Shown: positions 21,620 through 33,216, counted from the first letter of the stretch. The stretch is DNA of 64,000 bases from Anodontia alba (GCA_964016985.1 OZ024821.1:18583293-18647292); one strand, 5' to 3'. Numbers and translations are program-made. Notes: generated by a model from the letters alone, not told the origin.

Positions 21620-22240
21620 TTTTGAGTCCTTAGGAAATTCTTCCGATAGTTCAAGAAAACAAAATACCAAGGGATATTGTAGGGGAAATTTTCTAATTTT
21701 ATCATAAAAACGTATGTTGTGTGTACTCTTTACAATCTCAGATTGAGGCGATTCTAATCAGTACTCTAAACCTACATTTTAGAGAAGTTCGAAAAGACAT
21801 CTCTAGATTATTCCTATTTGTCTCCCGAGCAGGCGCTATCATTACGAAAACACGCCTATTCAAATATATTGAAAATTTCACCTCCAAAAACTGAAAGTTT
21901 TCAGATAAAAAAAAAAAAAAAAAAACTCTGATAATTTTCATATTTCTGCTCAAAACATAGATTGTGGGTACTCGTTAGAGTCGCCTCGCCGAGGCGGTTC
22001 TAACGAGTGCCCGCAATCTATGTTTTTGAGCAGAAATAAGAAAAATAATGTACACTGTAAACCCCAGTTTTGGTATATAAAAGTGGGGTTTAAGGGGGTC
22101 AAAATTATACAGGCATGTTTTCGTTATGATGATTAATCCTCAGTGGCTCGAATTACCTATCTAGAACAAATGTCCATGGTCCTAAAGATGTTCGAGCAAT
22201 TTTATTTTGATTGTAAATGTCAATATGAAAGTGCGTGTAT
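21620..22240 (+). mobile_element. MITE family C, interrupted by family A
   Basis: TTTTTGAGTCCTTAGGAAAT, CTTCCGATAG, TTTATCATAAAAACGTATGT and TGAGGCGATTCTAATCAG match 51,310-51,570. The right part, GATTAATCCTCAGTGGCTCG, resumes only after the family A copy at 21,840-22,128. The match at 51,536 is uninterrupted. Confidence 0.65.
21840..22128 (+). mobile_element. MITE family A, copy nested in family C
   Basis: Complete copy with CATTACGAAAACACGCC and GGCATGTTTTCGTTATG ends. Central GTTAGAGTCGCCTCGCCGAG arms are present. A run of 19 As occurs at 21,907-21,925. Confidence 0.85.
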
Positions 22241-22342
22241 TGCAGGTGGGTACGCAAAAGCAAGACTGGAACGTCTCGCCGTAATAAAGGGAGAATTCTG
22301 GTTACGGTAACGACAACTGAGGCGTGACATAACATTTCCTAT

Positions 22343-22440
22343 CATTACGAAAACACGGCAATATATTGAAAATTTTACAACCAAAAACGAAATATTTTCA
22401 GATAAAAATTTCTGATATTTTTCATATTTTGCTCAAAGCA
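22343..22440 (+). mobile_element. MITE family A, left half only
   Basis: CATTACGAAAACACGGC to CATATTTTGCTCAAAGCA, stopping just before the central palindrome. It is the complement in extent of the half copy at 21,483-21,616. Confidence 0.7.
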
Positions 22441-22469
22441 CAGGAATTCCTACAAGATTACATGTGAGC

Positions 22470-22640
22470 CCGACGATGACAGGTCAGCCTGTGCATCCGC
22501 AAAGTCTGATCAAAATCTTTGCTGTACCCTTGAAGTTTCTTCGGATTCTGGGCTATCCATAGAGTGCCCTGCGAAGACTGATCAGACCGCGTGAATGTGC
22601 AAGCTGATCTCAGTCTTTACAGGGCGCAGATGCAATCGTG
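22470..22640. repeat. P2 short inverted repeat
   Basis: TGACAGGTCAGCCTGTGCATCCGC-like left arm and ATCAGACCGCGTGAATGTGC-like right arm enclosing a diverged loop. It is related to 20,161, 23,895, 24,875, 35,340, 39,240, 41,480, 56,822 and 59,550. Confidence 0.5.
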
Positions 22641-22819
22641 TAGAAAGTGCTGTGCCCCGCCTCAATTTATGTCTAAAATGCGCATTTCCCATTCACCAAG
22701 GTCCAATAGCTGTTACATTGTTACAAGTATTAATGAAAGTGCATAAAATGTAGAAAAGGGCTTGCCGCTCACCATAAAAATGTATAGCTTAATATCAAAA
22801 TTGAAAGTTGGAAATCGAC

Positions 22820-23035
22820 ATCCAACAATCAATCTTTGTCATGCTAAATAAATTAAGATGCCACGTCCACTTTTAATTGTCAGCCAATCTGAATACTTGA
22901 TCCAGGTTGTTGATAAAATTTCACACACTTAATGACAAAAAGTCCAGATTCAGATCGAGCCAACTGATCTGGAGCTATACTGTTTGCATAGGCAGGGCAT
23001 ATCTGGGTTTAGCAGGTCAAGGCTTAAGTAATACT
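22820..23035. repeat. short repeat family E
   Basis: TAAATTAAGATGCCACGTCC, CAGCCAATCTGAATACTTGATCC and AAGTCCAGATTCAGATCG recur at 40,775-40,970 and 52,235-52,410. The third has shortened central arms. Confidence 0.6.
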
Positions 23036-23595
23036 ATGCTGTCACGCGATCTTGCTCAACATTTCGATTTAAGACGTTATACATAATCATTGCTCTGCTG
23101 CAATGTACCGAATATCCAGTGCTGGCTCTCATTCTAGCAACATTGAAAAGACTTTCTCATAGTCTGAATGGAACCCATTTATTTAACCCATTTAATCCGA
23201 GTGAACTCTTCTACATCAACACCTGGGACAGGTCCATTTCCTATAAAAGAGTGACCGGCAGTTTCTGTCATTACTATGTTTTGTAGAATTTTCTAACCTT
23301 AATGCAAACATTGTAGACCCTGATAAGACGTCGCATACAGTGACATTTGAGTCTACACTATTTGCCAACGTCTATTTTACGGGATGCTGGACATAAATCG
23401 GTTAGGAGAAAAGCAATATTTACTAAGAATGCATCTAACATGCAAATGGTCATGCAATATTGGTCAAAGTCTAATAATAATAAAAACAAGTTAATCACAT
23501 TTAAAGACTTAAAACCTTTGTCAAGTGTGAAGCCATCCTGTATAGTTAGTCCATGATGTTATAAACATTCCAAATCATCCATTAGACAGAAAACA
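23036..23595. other. non-coding with a degenerate P1 hairpin
   Basis: At 23,300-23,372 an imperfect hairpin (GCAAACATTGTAGACCCTG ... GAGTCTACACTATTTGCC) of the P1 type is present. Nothing else was recognised. Confidence 0.45.
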
Positions 23596-23599
23596 ATGC

Positions 23600-23843
23600 G
23601 GGCCCGGTTGTTCAAAGCGTCGTTAGCTTAACGAGCTCGTTAAGGGTCATTTCGTTAACTGTTTTAGCAGATTCAATATACAATATTCTGATATTTTTTG
23701 CTGAAAAAACGTGAGTAGCTTTTGCACTGCAAAAGCTACTCACATTTTTTCAGCAAAAAATTTCAGCATATTTGTGTATCACTGGATGTAAATTTTAACA
23801 AATCATTAACTAACGACATCGTTAGCTTTGAACAACTGGGTCC
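23600..23843 (+). mobile_element. MITE family G, copy 2
   Basis: GGGCCCGGTTGTTCAAAGC at the left and TTTGAACAACTGGGTCC at the right. The central hairpin GTGAGTAGCTTTTGCACTGC is perfect. Confidence 0.85.
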
Positions 23844-23894
23844 TGGTGTTCAAGCAAACTTTGTATGAGCCAGCGAATGGCAAAACCAACAAAA

Positions 23895-24080
23895 TGGCAT
23901 GTGCGCCCAGTGAAGACTCAGATCAGCCTGGGCATCCGCAGTTTGATCAGAGTCTTAGCTGTGCGCTCAATGGGTAGCTAAGGACCTAAGCTTTCTTCAG
24001 GCGGACAGCGAAGGCTCTTATCAGACTTGGCGGATGCCCAGGCTGATCTGAGTTTTCGCTGGTCGCACGTGCCTTGTTGT
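23895..24080. repeat. P2 short inverted repeat
   Basis: TGTGCGCCCAGTGAAGACTC ... GAGTTTTCGCTGGTCGCAC arms flank GATCAGCCTGGGCATCCGC and its complement. Confidence 0.6.
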
Positions 24081-24598
24081 AGGTTTTGTCGTGCGCTGGT
24101 TCAATCATACATGTATACAAATATAGAGGGATTTTTTTTCTAGGTTTTGAATAATGCTCGCGAATGCTGTGCTTTGTCAATGGGGCATTTCTTAGATATC
24201 TTCATGTATCTTATGACGTCATAAAGTGTCATTAAATATTCCAAATGGTGGCACCTAGAAAACCGATTTCGAAATCTCCAAATCTAGATAACTTTCTTAT
24301 TATGCATCTCATTTAGATCAGATTTGCATTTGAATGCATGGTTTGTCTAGAGATTTTTATCTTAGATACGTTCTTTGTCAATCTTTCTTTCCTATTTAAC
24401 GTCATGAAAAACAAGAATTGCTAATACTGCACAACATGTGGAAAAAGGCTTGTCGCTCAACACAAAAATGAATAAATTTATATCAAAATTGAAAGTTGAA
24501 AATCGACTTTTAACAATCAAGTACGCTGTCATGTGCTCTTGCTCTACATTTCGGTTAACAGCGTTATATATTCGCCAAAGAAGATCGTTTAATGTTCT
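24081..24598. other. non-coding, nothing recognised
   Basis: Intronic AT-rich sequence. The block TATCAAAATTGAAAGTTGRAAATCGAC recurs at 22,792, indicating another low-copy repeat. Confidence 0.4.
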
Positions 24599-24836
24599 GG
24601 GCCCAGTTGTTCAAAGCTAACGATGTCGTTAGTTAACGATTCGTTAAAATTTACATCGAGTGATACGCAAATATGCTGAAATCTTTTGCCGAAAAAATGT
24701 GAGTAGCTTTTGCAAGCTACTCACATTTTTTCAGCAAAAAAATATCAGAATATTGTTTATTGAATCCGCTAAAACAGTTAACGAAATGACCCTTAACGAG
24801 CTCGTTAAGCTAACGATGCTTTGAACAACTGGGCCC
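24599..24836 (-). mobile_element. MITE family G, copy 3
   Basis: GGGCCCAGTTGTTCAAAGC to GCTTTGAACAACTGGGCCC, in opposite orientation to copies 1 and 2 as judged by the AACGATGTCGTTAG block lying at the left end. Confidence 0.88.
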
Positions 24837-24869
24837 TGATTATTGCTCTACTACCGAAAAAATATCCCT

Positions 24870-25040
24870 TCGGACACGTGCGCCCGGCTAGGTTGCATTC
24901 GCGAGTCTGATCAGAATCCTCACAGGGCGCATTTCGGACAGCCCAGGTTGCAGAGGTCCTTTATGCAGAAAAAGAAAACTCTTATCAGACTGCGTGGATA
25001 CACAGGCTGATTTGAGTCTTCGTTGGACGCACATGTCAGA
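24870..25040. repeat. P2 short inverted repeat
   Basis: GACACGTGCGCCCGGCTAGG ... CTTCGTTGGACGCACATGTC with inner GAGTCTGATCAGAATCCTC arms. It is diverged. Confidence 0.5.
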
Positions 25041-25120
25041 AGGTACGTTTTCTTACGTTGCTGCTCAAATGAATTCACCGCGTCTAAATTGTTACCATAA
25101 CCAGATAAATAGAGGATATT

Positions 25121-25268
25121 CAAATGTTTGGAGTGAATATGACTTTTATTTCCTCTCGTGAAGTGAAAAAAAAATGTATATTTCATGAGTGCCTCCGGCA
25201 CTCATGAAATATACATTTTTTTCACTTCACGAGATGAAAAAAAAGTCATATTCACTCCAAACATTTGA
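25121..25268. repeat. near-perfect 148-bp palindrome
   Basis: CAAATGTTTGGAGTGAATATG at the left and its exact complement at the right. The arms meet at GAGTGCCTCCGGCACTC with almost no loop. The left flank AATAGAGGATATT is also the tip of the foldback at 55,120. Confidence 0.9.
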
Positions 25269-26570
25269 ATTATACATAACATTCGATAGAAGAGATGCAA
25301 ATCATGCAAAATTTGAAGTGCTTCCCTTTGACCATTAATGTAAATAAGAAAAAAAGTAGTTCCGGATCGCTCAGAGGAGTGAAATTATAAGTTTTATATT
25401 TTCACTAGTGAAAATATAACTTTTTCGAAATATGCATTTTATTTCATTCATAATATGCATTCTATATTTCATTACTTTGTATATAATAAAACGTAATTTA
25501 AGCTAAATTTTCTCCATACTTATGTTTTTAGGGGCGGTTGTCAAAACAGCCTCCAGATTTAAAGTACCGCATTTCGACAATCCATTTTGCTGTAAAACCT
25601 GTCTAATAATTACCTGACTCCGCGCTTCAAAATAGTTCCGTTCTGACGCTGATAACAGTAAATTCTACATTTTAACATATTGATTTTATACACTCTGATG
25701 CTTATAAATTGGGAATAAATAACGTAACCATAGAAAACTTCAAACGTTTGGTGTAAACAGTATTTTATTCAATAAACTGGACAAATAAAACAAGACGATT
25801 CATAAATACAATTCAATGCATTAGTCAGAGAATTGAATGGGATACAAAAGTAAGTTAAAGATATATAAATCTGACTCCCAACTTTATGATGAAATCAGAT
25901 TTTATTCATATTCAGCACAATATCGGCAGATAAATATCGATACTCTAGTAACACACGGGAACTCCGCAGCGTTGGGTAACAGCTGAAATCAGTATTTAAG
26001 CCTCTGGTAACAAACAGAGATGATTTTAAAAATTTGCAATAGCGCTGCAGCTTCCTCAATGACACACAAAATAGGGATTGATTGGGGAGGGTTAAAACCC
26101 ACAGGGCGTGACGCTATAACACCTTACAATTAAATCTTATGTGTATCTTCTTTTCTTTCCACTTAACTACTGCCCTAAAGGTATTTGCTTAAATTGACCT
26201 ACATAACCTATACCTCTCGGAAATGTGGGCGAGCTCATTTTGTGGTGTAAGGGAAACAACTAAAACACACTTACCAGATATAATGTAGCAACATTCGGTC
26301 CAAGACAAGTTCGTTTTTTTTTTGGCACTTCGTTCGTTTATCATCATGTTGGTAGGAAATGTTATTGAGATGCTTTAATTATATTATTCTGATATTTGTC
26401 GTAAAAATAAGTATTTTAAGAACTGTGTGCTTTATTATTGTTTGCATGTCCTGAAGCAAACCTTAGGCGAGCTGTCGTAACGGTACACTTACGTAGATAA
26501 TTATAGTTCATGTGTCATTACTGGCAATGACCAATCTTAATCAAATTCGTGAAGTCATACTGTTTGTGTG
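25269..26570. other. non-coding; small palindrome at 25,375-25,430
   Basis: TATATTTTCACTAGTGAAAATATA at about 25,395-25,418 is a perfect 24-bp palindrome. Elsewhere no exon, RNA gene or alignable repeat was recognised. Confidence 0.4.
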
Positions 26571-27740
26571 TTCAAAGATTGCCTGTTGCAGATAGAACCA
26601 GAGCGGTATGAGGAAGAAAGCTTTGTTGCTGATGCCTTAGATTTGACTTTCCGCTGGGCACATTTCTGCTCGGCTTCGCTATTTCGTTTTGCTTCGTATT
26701 CACCAGCACCCTATCTAATGAGGCCTCGCCACTTTGCTCGATCCTGAGCAATTTGTTCCCACGACTCTGTTAGTATGGTGAAGTCTTTAAAGGAGGCTTT
26801 GAGGTTGTCCTTGTATCGCTTCTTCTGACCTCTATGGGAGCATAATCCCACGTAGTTCGCAGAGGGTTTTCTTTGGAAAATGTTCATCAGGCATTCTGGT
26901 AAAAATGGCGTGTCCGTCTTAACTGTGCCAATTTCAAAGAGTATATACACTCTGCATCGTTGTCCTTTTCAGGACTTCTGTGTCTGGCATCCTGTGTTGC
27001 CACTTGATCTTTAGATGTTTTCTAGGACAGCTTGTATAGGAGTGGGTCAGTCTTTTTGCATACCTTTGGTAAACTGTCCAAGTTTCACATTCGTATAACA
27101 GTTCTGGCAAAGTGGTTTAGTTTTTTGGCATGCCGTTGGTAAATTGTTCAAGTTTCACATGCGTTTAATAGTGTTGGCGGCACCACAGATCTGTAGACTT
27201 TCAGCTTTGTGTCAAGTCTGATTCCAGTTTGATCCCAAATACTTCTACGTAGTCGGCCACATGCTGCAGTATCTGACAATCCTGGCACTGACTTCATCAT
27301 CAATGTGCACAACTCATTGCAATGTGCTTCCAAGGTAATTGAACGTCTACCACTTGCAGTCCTTGACCTTTCTACCACTTGCAGTCCTTTCACTGTGATT
27401 GTAGGCTCTTTGTTAGGCTTTTCATGTGCTGTCTGATACACCGCCTGTCTTTTTTATGCTGATTGTAAACCATAGCTGTCTCATGAATCAGATACCTGGT
27501 CCACACCTTTTTGCATCTTCTCTTGTTTAGGAGCACCCTTTGCCATGCCATCAGCAGAGAGGAACTCGTCTAGCATCTTTGTCTGCTCTTGAATGTAGCT
27601 TACAACCGTTTTAGGTTGAAAGCTTCCCGTCAAAGCGATACCTAATAGGTATACCATTGTCACCATCCTGGAAAGCATCTGTCAGCATAGCAGAAAAAAT
27701 CATGCTGTACAGCGTTGGAGCTAGCACACAGACTTGCCTA
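26570..27740 (-). pseudogene. degenerate LINE reverse transcriptase, C-terminal half
   Basis: Minus-strand frames, in order, give DAFQDGDNG, ADGMAKGAPKQEKMQKGVDQ, the KKTGGVSDST region, KEPTITVKGLQVV, GRLRRSIWDQTGIRLDTKLK, VYRSVVPPTLLNACETW, KIKWQHRMPDTEVL, GQKKRYKDNLKASFKDFTI and ESWEQIAQDRAKWRGLIR. These are the thumb and C-terminal region of a common invertebrate LINE whose RT normally has a YADD motif; here the equivalent reads SADG. Several frameshifts and stops break it, and the N-terminal RT and endonuclease are absent. It lies in intron 1 of the secreted Ly6-type gene in antisense orientation. The clade cannot be fixed from this fragment. Confidence 0.8.
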
Positions 27741-27919
27741 ACTCACACTAATAGATAGCCTATTCTAAAAGATTACCATTGTAGCACTTTATCAAAGGTT
27801 ATGGGATATACAATAATTTTGACAATTTCACTTTTAAAGTGGGTGGATGCATTGTTACTGCCACGCGCGGTTCATAGCGTTCCCGGGAAAGTGTGACAAA
27901 ACAAAATAACTACTTATTC

Positions 27920-29620
27920 TAGATTTGATGAGATATGCCTAAAAAGTGATGTGAAATTAGCTGCAACTAGAGCTGTGAGAGGATTTGACTATAGCCCCAC
28001 TGCAGCGCTATCAGAGGAGAAATACCCATAGTCTTAAAATATTTCTAATTCATGCTTACCAGATACATCACTGTAGGGTATGGTAACATTGCAACGTAAA
28101 ACCTATCAAGGGATTTAACTCCATGAATTATGGGCCCTTAGACCTGATTCTGGTATACACGATACATCAACCCACTCTCCATATGTGCACCAGGTTTCAA
28201 CGTTGTTACCCTTACAGTTCTTCAGAAAAGTGCAACAAAAATTATTCATTTTTTTAAATTTGTCAAACCTATCAAGGGATGTAACTCCAAGAGTTATAGG
28301 TCCTTGATCCTGATTCTGGTTTACACGATACAACAGCCTTTTTATAGCTCCTGAGAAATCTGTAATGCATTTTTTTCTTTGATGGCAAATTGTAAAACCT
28401 ATCACGGGATTTAACTCAAAGAGTTATAGGCTCTTGGCCCTGATTCTCGTATACAAAATACATCAGCCCACTGTCCATGTGTGTACCAGGTTTCAACTTT
28501 GAAACCCTTACAGTTCTTGAGAAATGTGTGACAAAATGTCTTCATTAATGGCAAAATTGTAAAAATCTATGAAGGGATGTTAACTCTTAGAGTTATTGGC
28601 CCTTGGCACTGATTCTGGTATGCACGACACATCAGCCCACTGTCCGTTGGTGTACCAAGTTTCAACTTTACAGCTTTTATAGTTCCTGAGAAATCTATAA
28701 CGAAATTTATTTATTGGTGGTAAATTGTAAAACCTATCAGTTTTCCAGTCATCGCAAATTGTAAAACCTATCACGGGATTTCACTCCAAAAGTTATGGGC
28801 CCTTGGTCCTGAGTCTGGTATACACAATACATTAACCCACTGTCCATGTGTGTACCACATTTGGACTTTGTAACCCTTACAGTTCTTGAGAAAAGTGTGA
28901 CGACATAACGAAAACACGCCTATTCAAATATATAGAAAATTTCACCTCCAAAAACTGAAAACTTCTGAAAATTCCGATATTTTTTTCTAATTTCAGCACA
29001 AAACATATATGCTTTTGAGCAGAAATAAGAAAAATAATGTATACCCCTGTAAACTCCAGTTTTACTATATAAAAGTGGGGTTCAAGGGGGTCAATATTAT
29101 ATAGGTATGTTTTCGTGATGAAACTTTTCATTTTTGGCAAATTGTAAAACCTATCTAGGGATGTAACTCCAAGAGTTATAAGCTCTTCAGCCTGATTCTG
29201 ATATACACGATACATCATCCCATTGTCCAAGTGTGTACAAAGTTTCAAATTTACAGTTTTCATATTTCCTGAGAAATCTGTAACGAAACTTTAATGATAA
29301 ATTGTAAAATCTATCAAATGATGTAACTCCAAGAGTTGTAGGCCCTTGCCCCTGATTCCGGTATACACGATACATCAGTCTATTGTCAATGAGTGTACCA
29401 AGTTTCAACTTTACAAGTTTCATAGGTCTTGAGAAATCTGTAACAAAATAAGTTTTATTAATGGTAAATTGTAAAACCTATCAAGAGATGTAACGCCAAG
29501 AGTTATGGGCCTTGTCCCTGTTTACGGTATACACGATACATCAACCCAATGGGTGTGTACTAGGTTTCAACTATGTAACCCTTATGGTTCTTGAGAAAAG
29601 TGTGACGGAAATTTATCTGA
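27920..29620. repeat. degenerate tandem array, ~170-bp unit
   Basis: About eight diverged units share TGTAAAACCTATCAAGGGAT, TAACTCCAAGAGTTATGGGC, CTGATTCTGGTATACACGAT, CAGCCCACTGTCCATGTG and GTAACCCTTACAGTTCTTGAG. The array is interrupted by a family A MITE at 28,904-29,120. Open frames across it shift between units and are not considered coding. Confidence 0.75.
28904..29120 (+). mobile_element. MITE family A, centre deleted, inside the tandem array
   Basis: CATAACGAAAACACGCC and TAGGTATGTTTTCGTGATG ends are present. The GAACCGCCTCG palindrome is replaced by a short ACATATATGC join. Confidence 0.78.
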
Positions 29621-30157
29621 TAACTGGACGGAAGGACGGAAGGAGGAAGGAATGATTGGGATTTATGCTGAAAACTTTTCGATTCCCGATAGCCCCTTTT
29701 CGGTGGAAAAGGTCCTTTTTAGTAGAACCGCGGTTCGGGTAACCTTTTACCCAACGCTGTATATTTTGCGCGTTTTACTGGCGTATTCATGTTCTTCCGC
29801 CGATATAATATTCAATGTGATTAAACTATTATTTCTTCAGATTTTTTAAGTTTTCTTTGGTTTCGGTTATTTGTTCGCTTTTTATGCAGAATTTAGTTTT
29901 ATCAGCGATAGCAGGTAATTATCTGTTAGGTAGTTATAAGGTTGGTAATAAAAGATTGCCAAAATGAGGTATGTTGAATCTGGCGGAGGTTTGGCAACCG
30001 CCCCTAAAAACTGATGAAGTTTCTCGCTCTTCAAATCATTTATTTGCATATTGTAGAAATTCACCTCCTAACTTTAATGTTTGGTCATACAATCTTATTT
30101 CGTATTTAGCATTTTGACAGTTTAATTTTTACTTATATGTATCTATATTTTTTCCAG

Positions 30158-30273
30158 TATCGTACTCTCTTGGGGCACCATCGGACATTGGTGACAGTCA
30201 GACTTGCTTCTCATGTAGATTCACTCCATTAGATGGTACTTGCAACCACACACAGGCATGCGCAGAAACACAG
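30158..30273 (+). CDS. secreted Ly6/uPAR-type protein: exon 2
   Basis: The acceptor TATATTTTTTCCAG precedes TATCGTAC and the donor CAG|GTAGGC follows. The 116 bases start with two bases that complete the codon left by exon 1 and end in phase 0. Residues 18-56 complete the signal peptide (VSYSLGA) and begin the cysteine-rich domain with DSQTCFSCRF, LDGTCNHTQAC and AETQ. C34, C37, C46 and C52 supply the C-x2-C opening typical of Ly6/uPAR domains. An N-glycosylation sequon N-H-T lies at residues 47-49. Exon 2 sits about 360 bp upstream of the foldback element at 30,630. Confidence 0.78.
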
Positions 30274-30309
30274 GTAGGCAAAGGCATAGAGAATAATCAA
30301 CACTGTGTT

Positions 30310-30425
30310 TGACCGATATAAAAAAAAATCTATCACAAAGGAGCGTGGTAATTCGGTAAAAACGAGTCCCAACGAAACGAGTTTTTTTACCGAGTTATCC
30401 ACGCTCCAGTGACAGATTTTTCATA
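30310..30425. repeat. imperfect palindrome
   Basis: AAAAATCTATCACAAAGGAGCG and the inverted CGCTCCAGTGACAGATTTTT, with inner GTAATTCGGTAAAAAC / GTTTTTTTACCGAGTTATCC arms. Confidence 0.75.
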
Positions 30426-30629
30426 TCAAGCAAACACTCTCTATTATTCTATTTATTATATACCTTTTTGCTAGTACAGTTTTCTTGGAAGCGCCACAAA
30501 ATTCAGTTTGAGAAAATAGCGTTATTCATTCCGTTCATTAGCAACGTTGACGTCACTTCATGACGTATAGCCAACAGTTTCATGACGTTATGGTAACGTC
30601 TTTCATTTGGTTGGGTTAATGTCAGTTTT

Positions 30630-32050
30630 GCACGGGTAGGAAACTTCATAATCGGAGCCAGTGGCTCTGATAAGCAAATGTTGTGTGCGTCTTCCGGAGC
30701 ACGTGCGGCTCTGAATATAGGAACTGAAAAAAGTAAACAAAAGAGGTACTTCAGTCACTCGTCGAAAGAATTTGTTTTTTTGGGGTAGGTTTTCTCAAAA
30801 AGGAGAATTACATGCTGCTCTCAAGTTTTCTCACCCAACAGATAGTTTGTAAATGTGTATGATCTCGTCTGAATTACTAGTGGCGTGGGCTGATCGATGC
30901 TGAATAAACTGATCGTCGAAGGTTCAGCGACGCTATTCCCGGTTATTTTTTCATAAAATGCATATGCGGCTGGACTGTTTGTCATTTTTTTTATGTGTAA
31001 AATTATTGTTTGACCTGCCTCGCTTACCGAAAAATAAAAATTGACAACAAACTAATGGAAATGGAGGGAAAATAAACAATGGCTCCGATGGTAGGGCGGT
31101 TCTGAATATATCGGTCGGTTCTGATAGCTGAGGGCTAATGTTTGCAGAACTATTATTATAAAAGACAGCCTCTGTCCAGTTGCGAGTATTGAAGCCTTGC
31201 AGCAACGTTTGTTTCTTCTGTTCTTTGGACATCTATTCTGTGCTGTAACAGTTGATTTTTGCTCTAAAATGTCTTGACGGGGACGTACAACCTTATCAAA
31301 ACAAGCACAGAAACTGATTATGGCCTCTGGTAGTGTATTTACGTGGATTTTCTGTTTCAAGATATGCGATGAAATCGATCACGTCACAGGTGCAATTTTT
31401 GTGGTCTCGTTTTAGCGGTAGGGGTAACTATGTGCTTGTTTTGATAAGGTTGTACGACCCCGTCAAGACATTTTAGAGCAAAAATCAACTGTTGCAGCAC
31501 AGAATAGATGTCCAAAGATCAGAAGAGACAAACGTTGCTGCAAGGCTTCAATACTCGCAACTGGACAGAGGCTGTCTTTTATAATAATAGTTCTGCAAAC
31601 ATTAGCCCTCAGCTATCAGAGCCGACCGATATATTCAGAGCCGCCCTACACCATCGGAGCCATCGTTTATTTTCCCTCCATTTCCATTAGTTTGTTGTCA
31701 ATTTTTATTTTTCGGTAAGTGAGACAGGTCAAACTATAATTTCACACATGAAAAATCAGTTTATTCAGCATCGATCAACCCACGCCACAAGTAATTCAGA
31801 CGAAATCGTACACATTTACAAACTATCTATTAGGTGAGAAGATTGTTAAAAGATTTGAGAGCAGCATGTAATTCTCTTTTTTGAGAAAAACTACCCCACA
31901 AAAATAGAATCTTTCGACGAGTGGCTTACCTACCTCTTTTTTTTTACTTTTTTCAGCCGCTATATTCAGAGCCGCACGTGTTCCGGAAGATGCACACAAC
32001 ATTTGCTTATCAGAGCCACTGGCTCCGATTATGAAGTTTCCTACCCGTGT
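30630..32050. mobile_element. 1.4-kb foldback structure FB1
   Basis: Inverted arms at about 30,630-31,308 and 31,430-32,050 are separated by a ~120-bp spacer. Matching blocks include GGTAGGAAACTTCATAATCG with its complement near 32,025-32,045, CAGTGGCTCTGATAAGC near both ends, AACATTAGCCCTCAGCTATC, and the inner GTCTTGACGGGG / CCCCGTCAAGAC pair. The left arm carries about 60 extra bases at 30,905-30,975. Each arm gives the same short open frame, which shows recent arm divergence but no recognised protein. It lies in intron 2. Confidence 0.85.
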
Positions 32051-32319
32051 TTTGACAGCCGAGAAGTCAAGATGAATGCAATCAGGCGGGAAGCTCTCTA
32101 TAAAAACAGTTCCGACACTAGCTGTGAAATATTTCACTAGTTACTGCTATCGCATCATCAAACTGTAAATTATAGAAAATAACTAAGAAATCCCTATACT
32201 TCACTGCTAGGTATATAATATGAAATATAATTATCCGAGCACACCTCGGTATGCAATAGACTTGTACATGATAGAGCTGCTGGATTTTTCGCCATTTTGT
32301 ATGAGGAGATAACTTTTGT

Positions 32320-32435
32320 GCCTTCCTGCAAACAAAACCCCTCCTGAAAAGGAGTCTACTCTAAAAAGACTTCGGAGCAAATTGTTTCCTTTTAGTGTAG
32401 ACCCTTTTCAGAAGGGGTTAGCAAATTCTCTCCTG
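32320..32435. repeat. short hairpin repeat (CTTTTCAGAAGGGG type)
   Basis: CCCCTCCTGAAAAGGAGTCTAC and GTGTAGACCCTTTTCAGAAGGGG flank a loop. Related arms occur at 43,500-43,600, 44,895-44,965 and 45,040-45,140. Confidence 0.6.
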
Positions 32436-33180
32436 TAACCAATTAATGCATCCCACAAAAGGGACAAACAGTGTAGACCCAGATCAGACGCCGCACTTAG
32501 CGGCGTCTGATCAGAGTCTACACTGTTTTCATTAACTACAGGAATTTCTATAAAACTTGGTTATGATAAAGACTAAACCCTTCTACTGTAAATAGACCTT
32601 TACATAAGGATGAGGTAGAAGAGTTCATTTAGCATGGCTTAAGAATAGACAACTCAGGGGCGGATCAAGAGGGCGTTCGAGGTGTTCAGTGGAACCCTCC
32701 TTGGGTTCATAAATTCATTTTCATGGGCAATTTCAGATCAAGTTTAGAAACCGTATTTACCCTAAATATTTGCAGAACTCTTTAAATTATACTTCTAAAA
32801 TTTTCAACAATTCTATTTCTGCTACCTGTGAATGTGTCTAAAAGTGTTGGATAAATGGCAAACAGTGTAGACTCTGATCAGACGTCGCGTTCTTCGGCAT
32901 CTGATCGGCGTCTACACTGTTTGCTCAGGCCTGTCTGTCTGAATACTTAGTGAATGTACAGGAATTTGATTAAATCTAACCGCCACACAGAAATTTTGAA
33001 CTACCAATTAAACAATCCTGGATCCGTCCTTTTAAAGAAAAGAGAAAAAACATTCCCTTGAAAATGTACCAGTTCCCCTTAAAACGGAAACCTAGATCAT
33101 CCCCGTTGTTTGATCATGGCCTTCTTTCTTCATTAATAAAAGGGGGCTAATCTTAAGGAAAAATAAATGTTCCCCTTGGC
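32436..33180. repeat. two P1 hairpins and flanks
   Basis: P1 hairpins at 32,468-32,528 (CAGTGTAGACCCAGATCAG ... CTGATCAGAGTCTACACTG) and 32,866-32,924 (CAGTGTAGACTCTGATCAGA ... GTCTACACTG). No genes. Confidence 0.75.
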
Positions 33181-33183
33181 AGC

Positions 33184-33185
<2 letters not shown>

Positions 33186-33216
<31 letters not shown>
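33186..33216. repeat. poly-T tract
   Basis: About 31 consecutive Ts. Confidence 0.95.

Noticed and set aside
29890..29914. 25-base microexon bounded by TATGCAG and GTAATT
   Set aside because: Inserting it between exons 1 and 2 shifts the frame and destroys the cysteine domain; direct joining of 20,552 to 30,158 keeps it.
30951..31690. Matching open frames of 60-102 codons in both FB1 arms
   Set aside because: They are the two arms of one inverted repeat; no domain is recognised and no splice context supports them.
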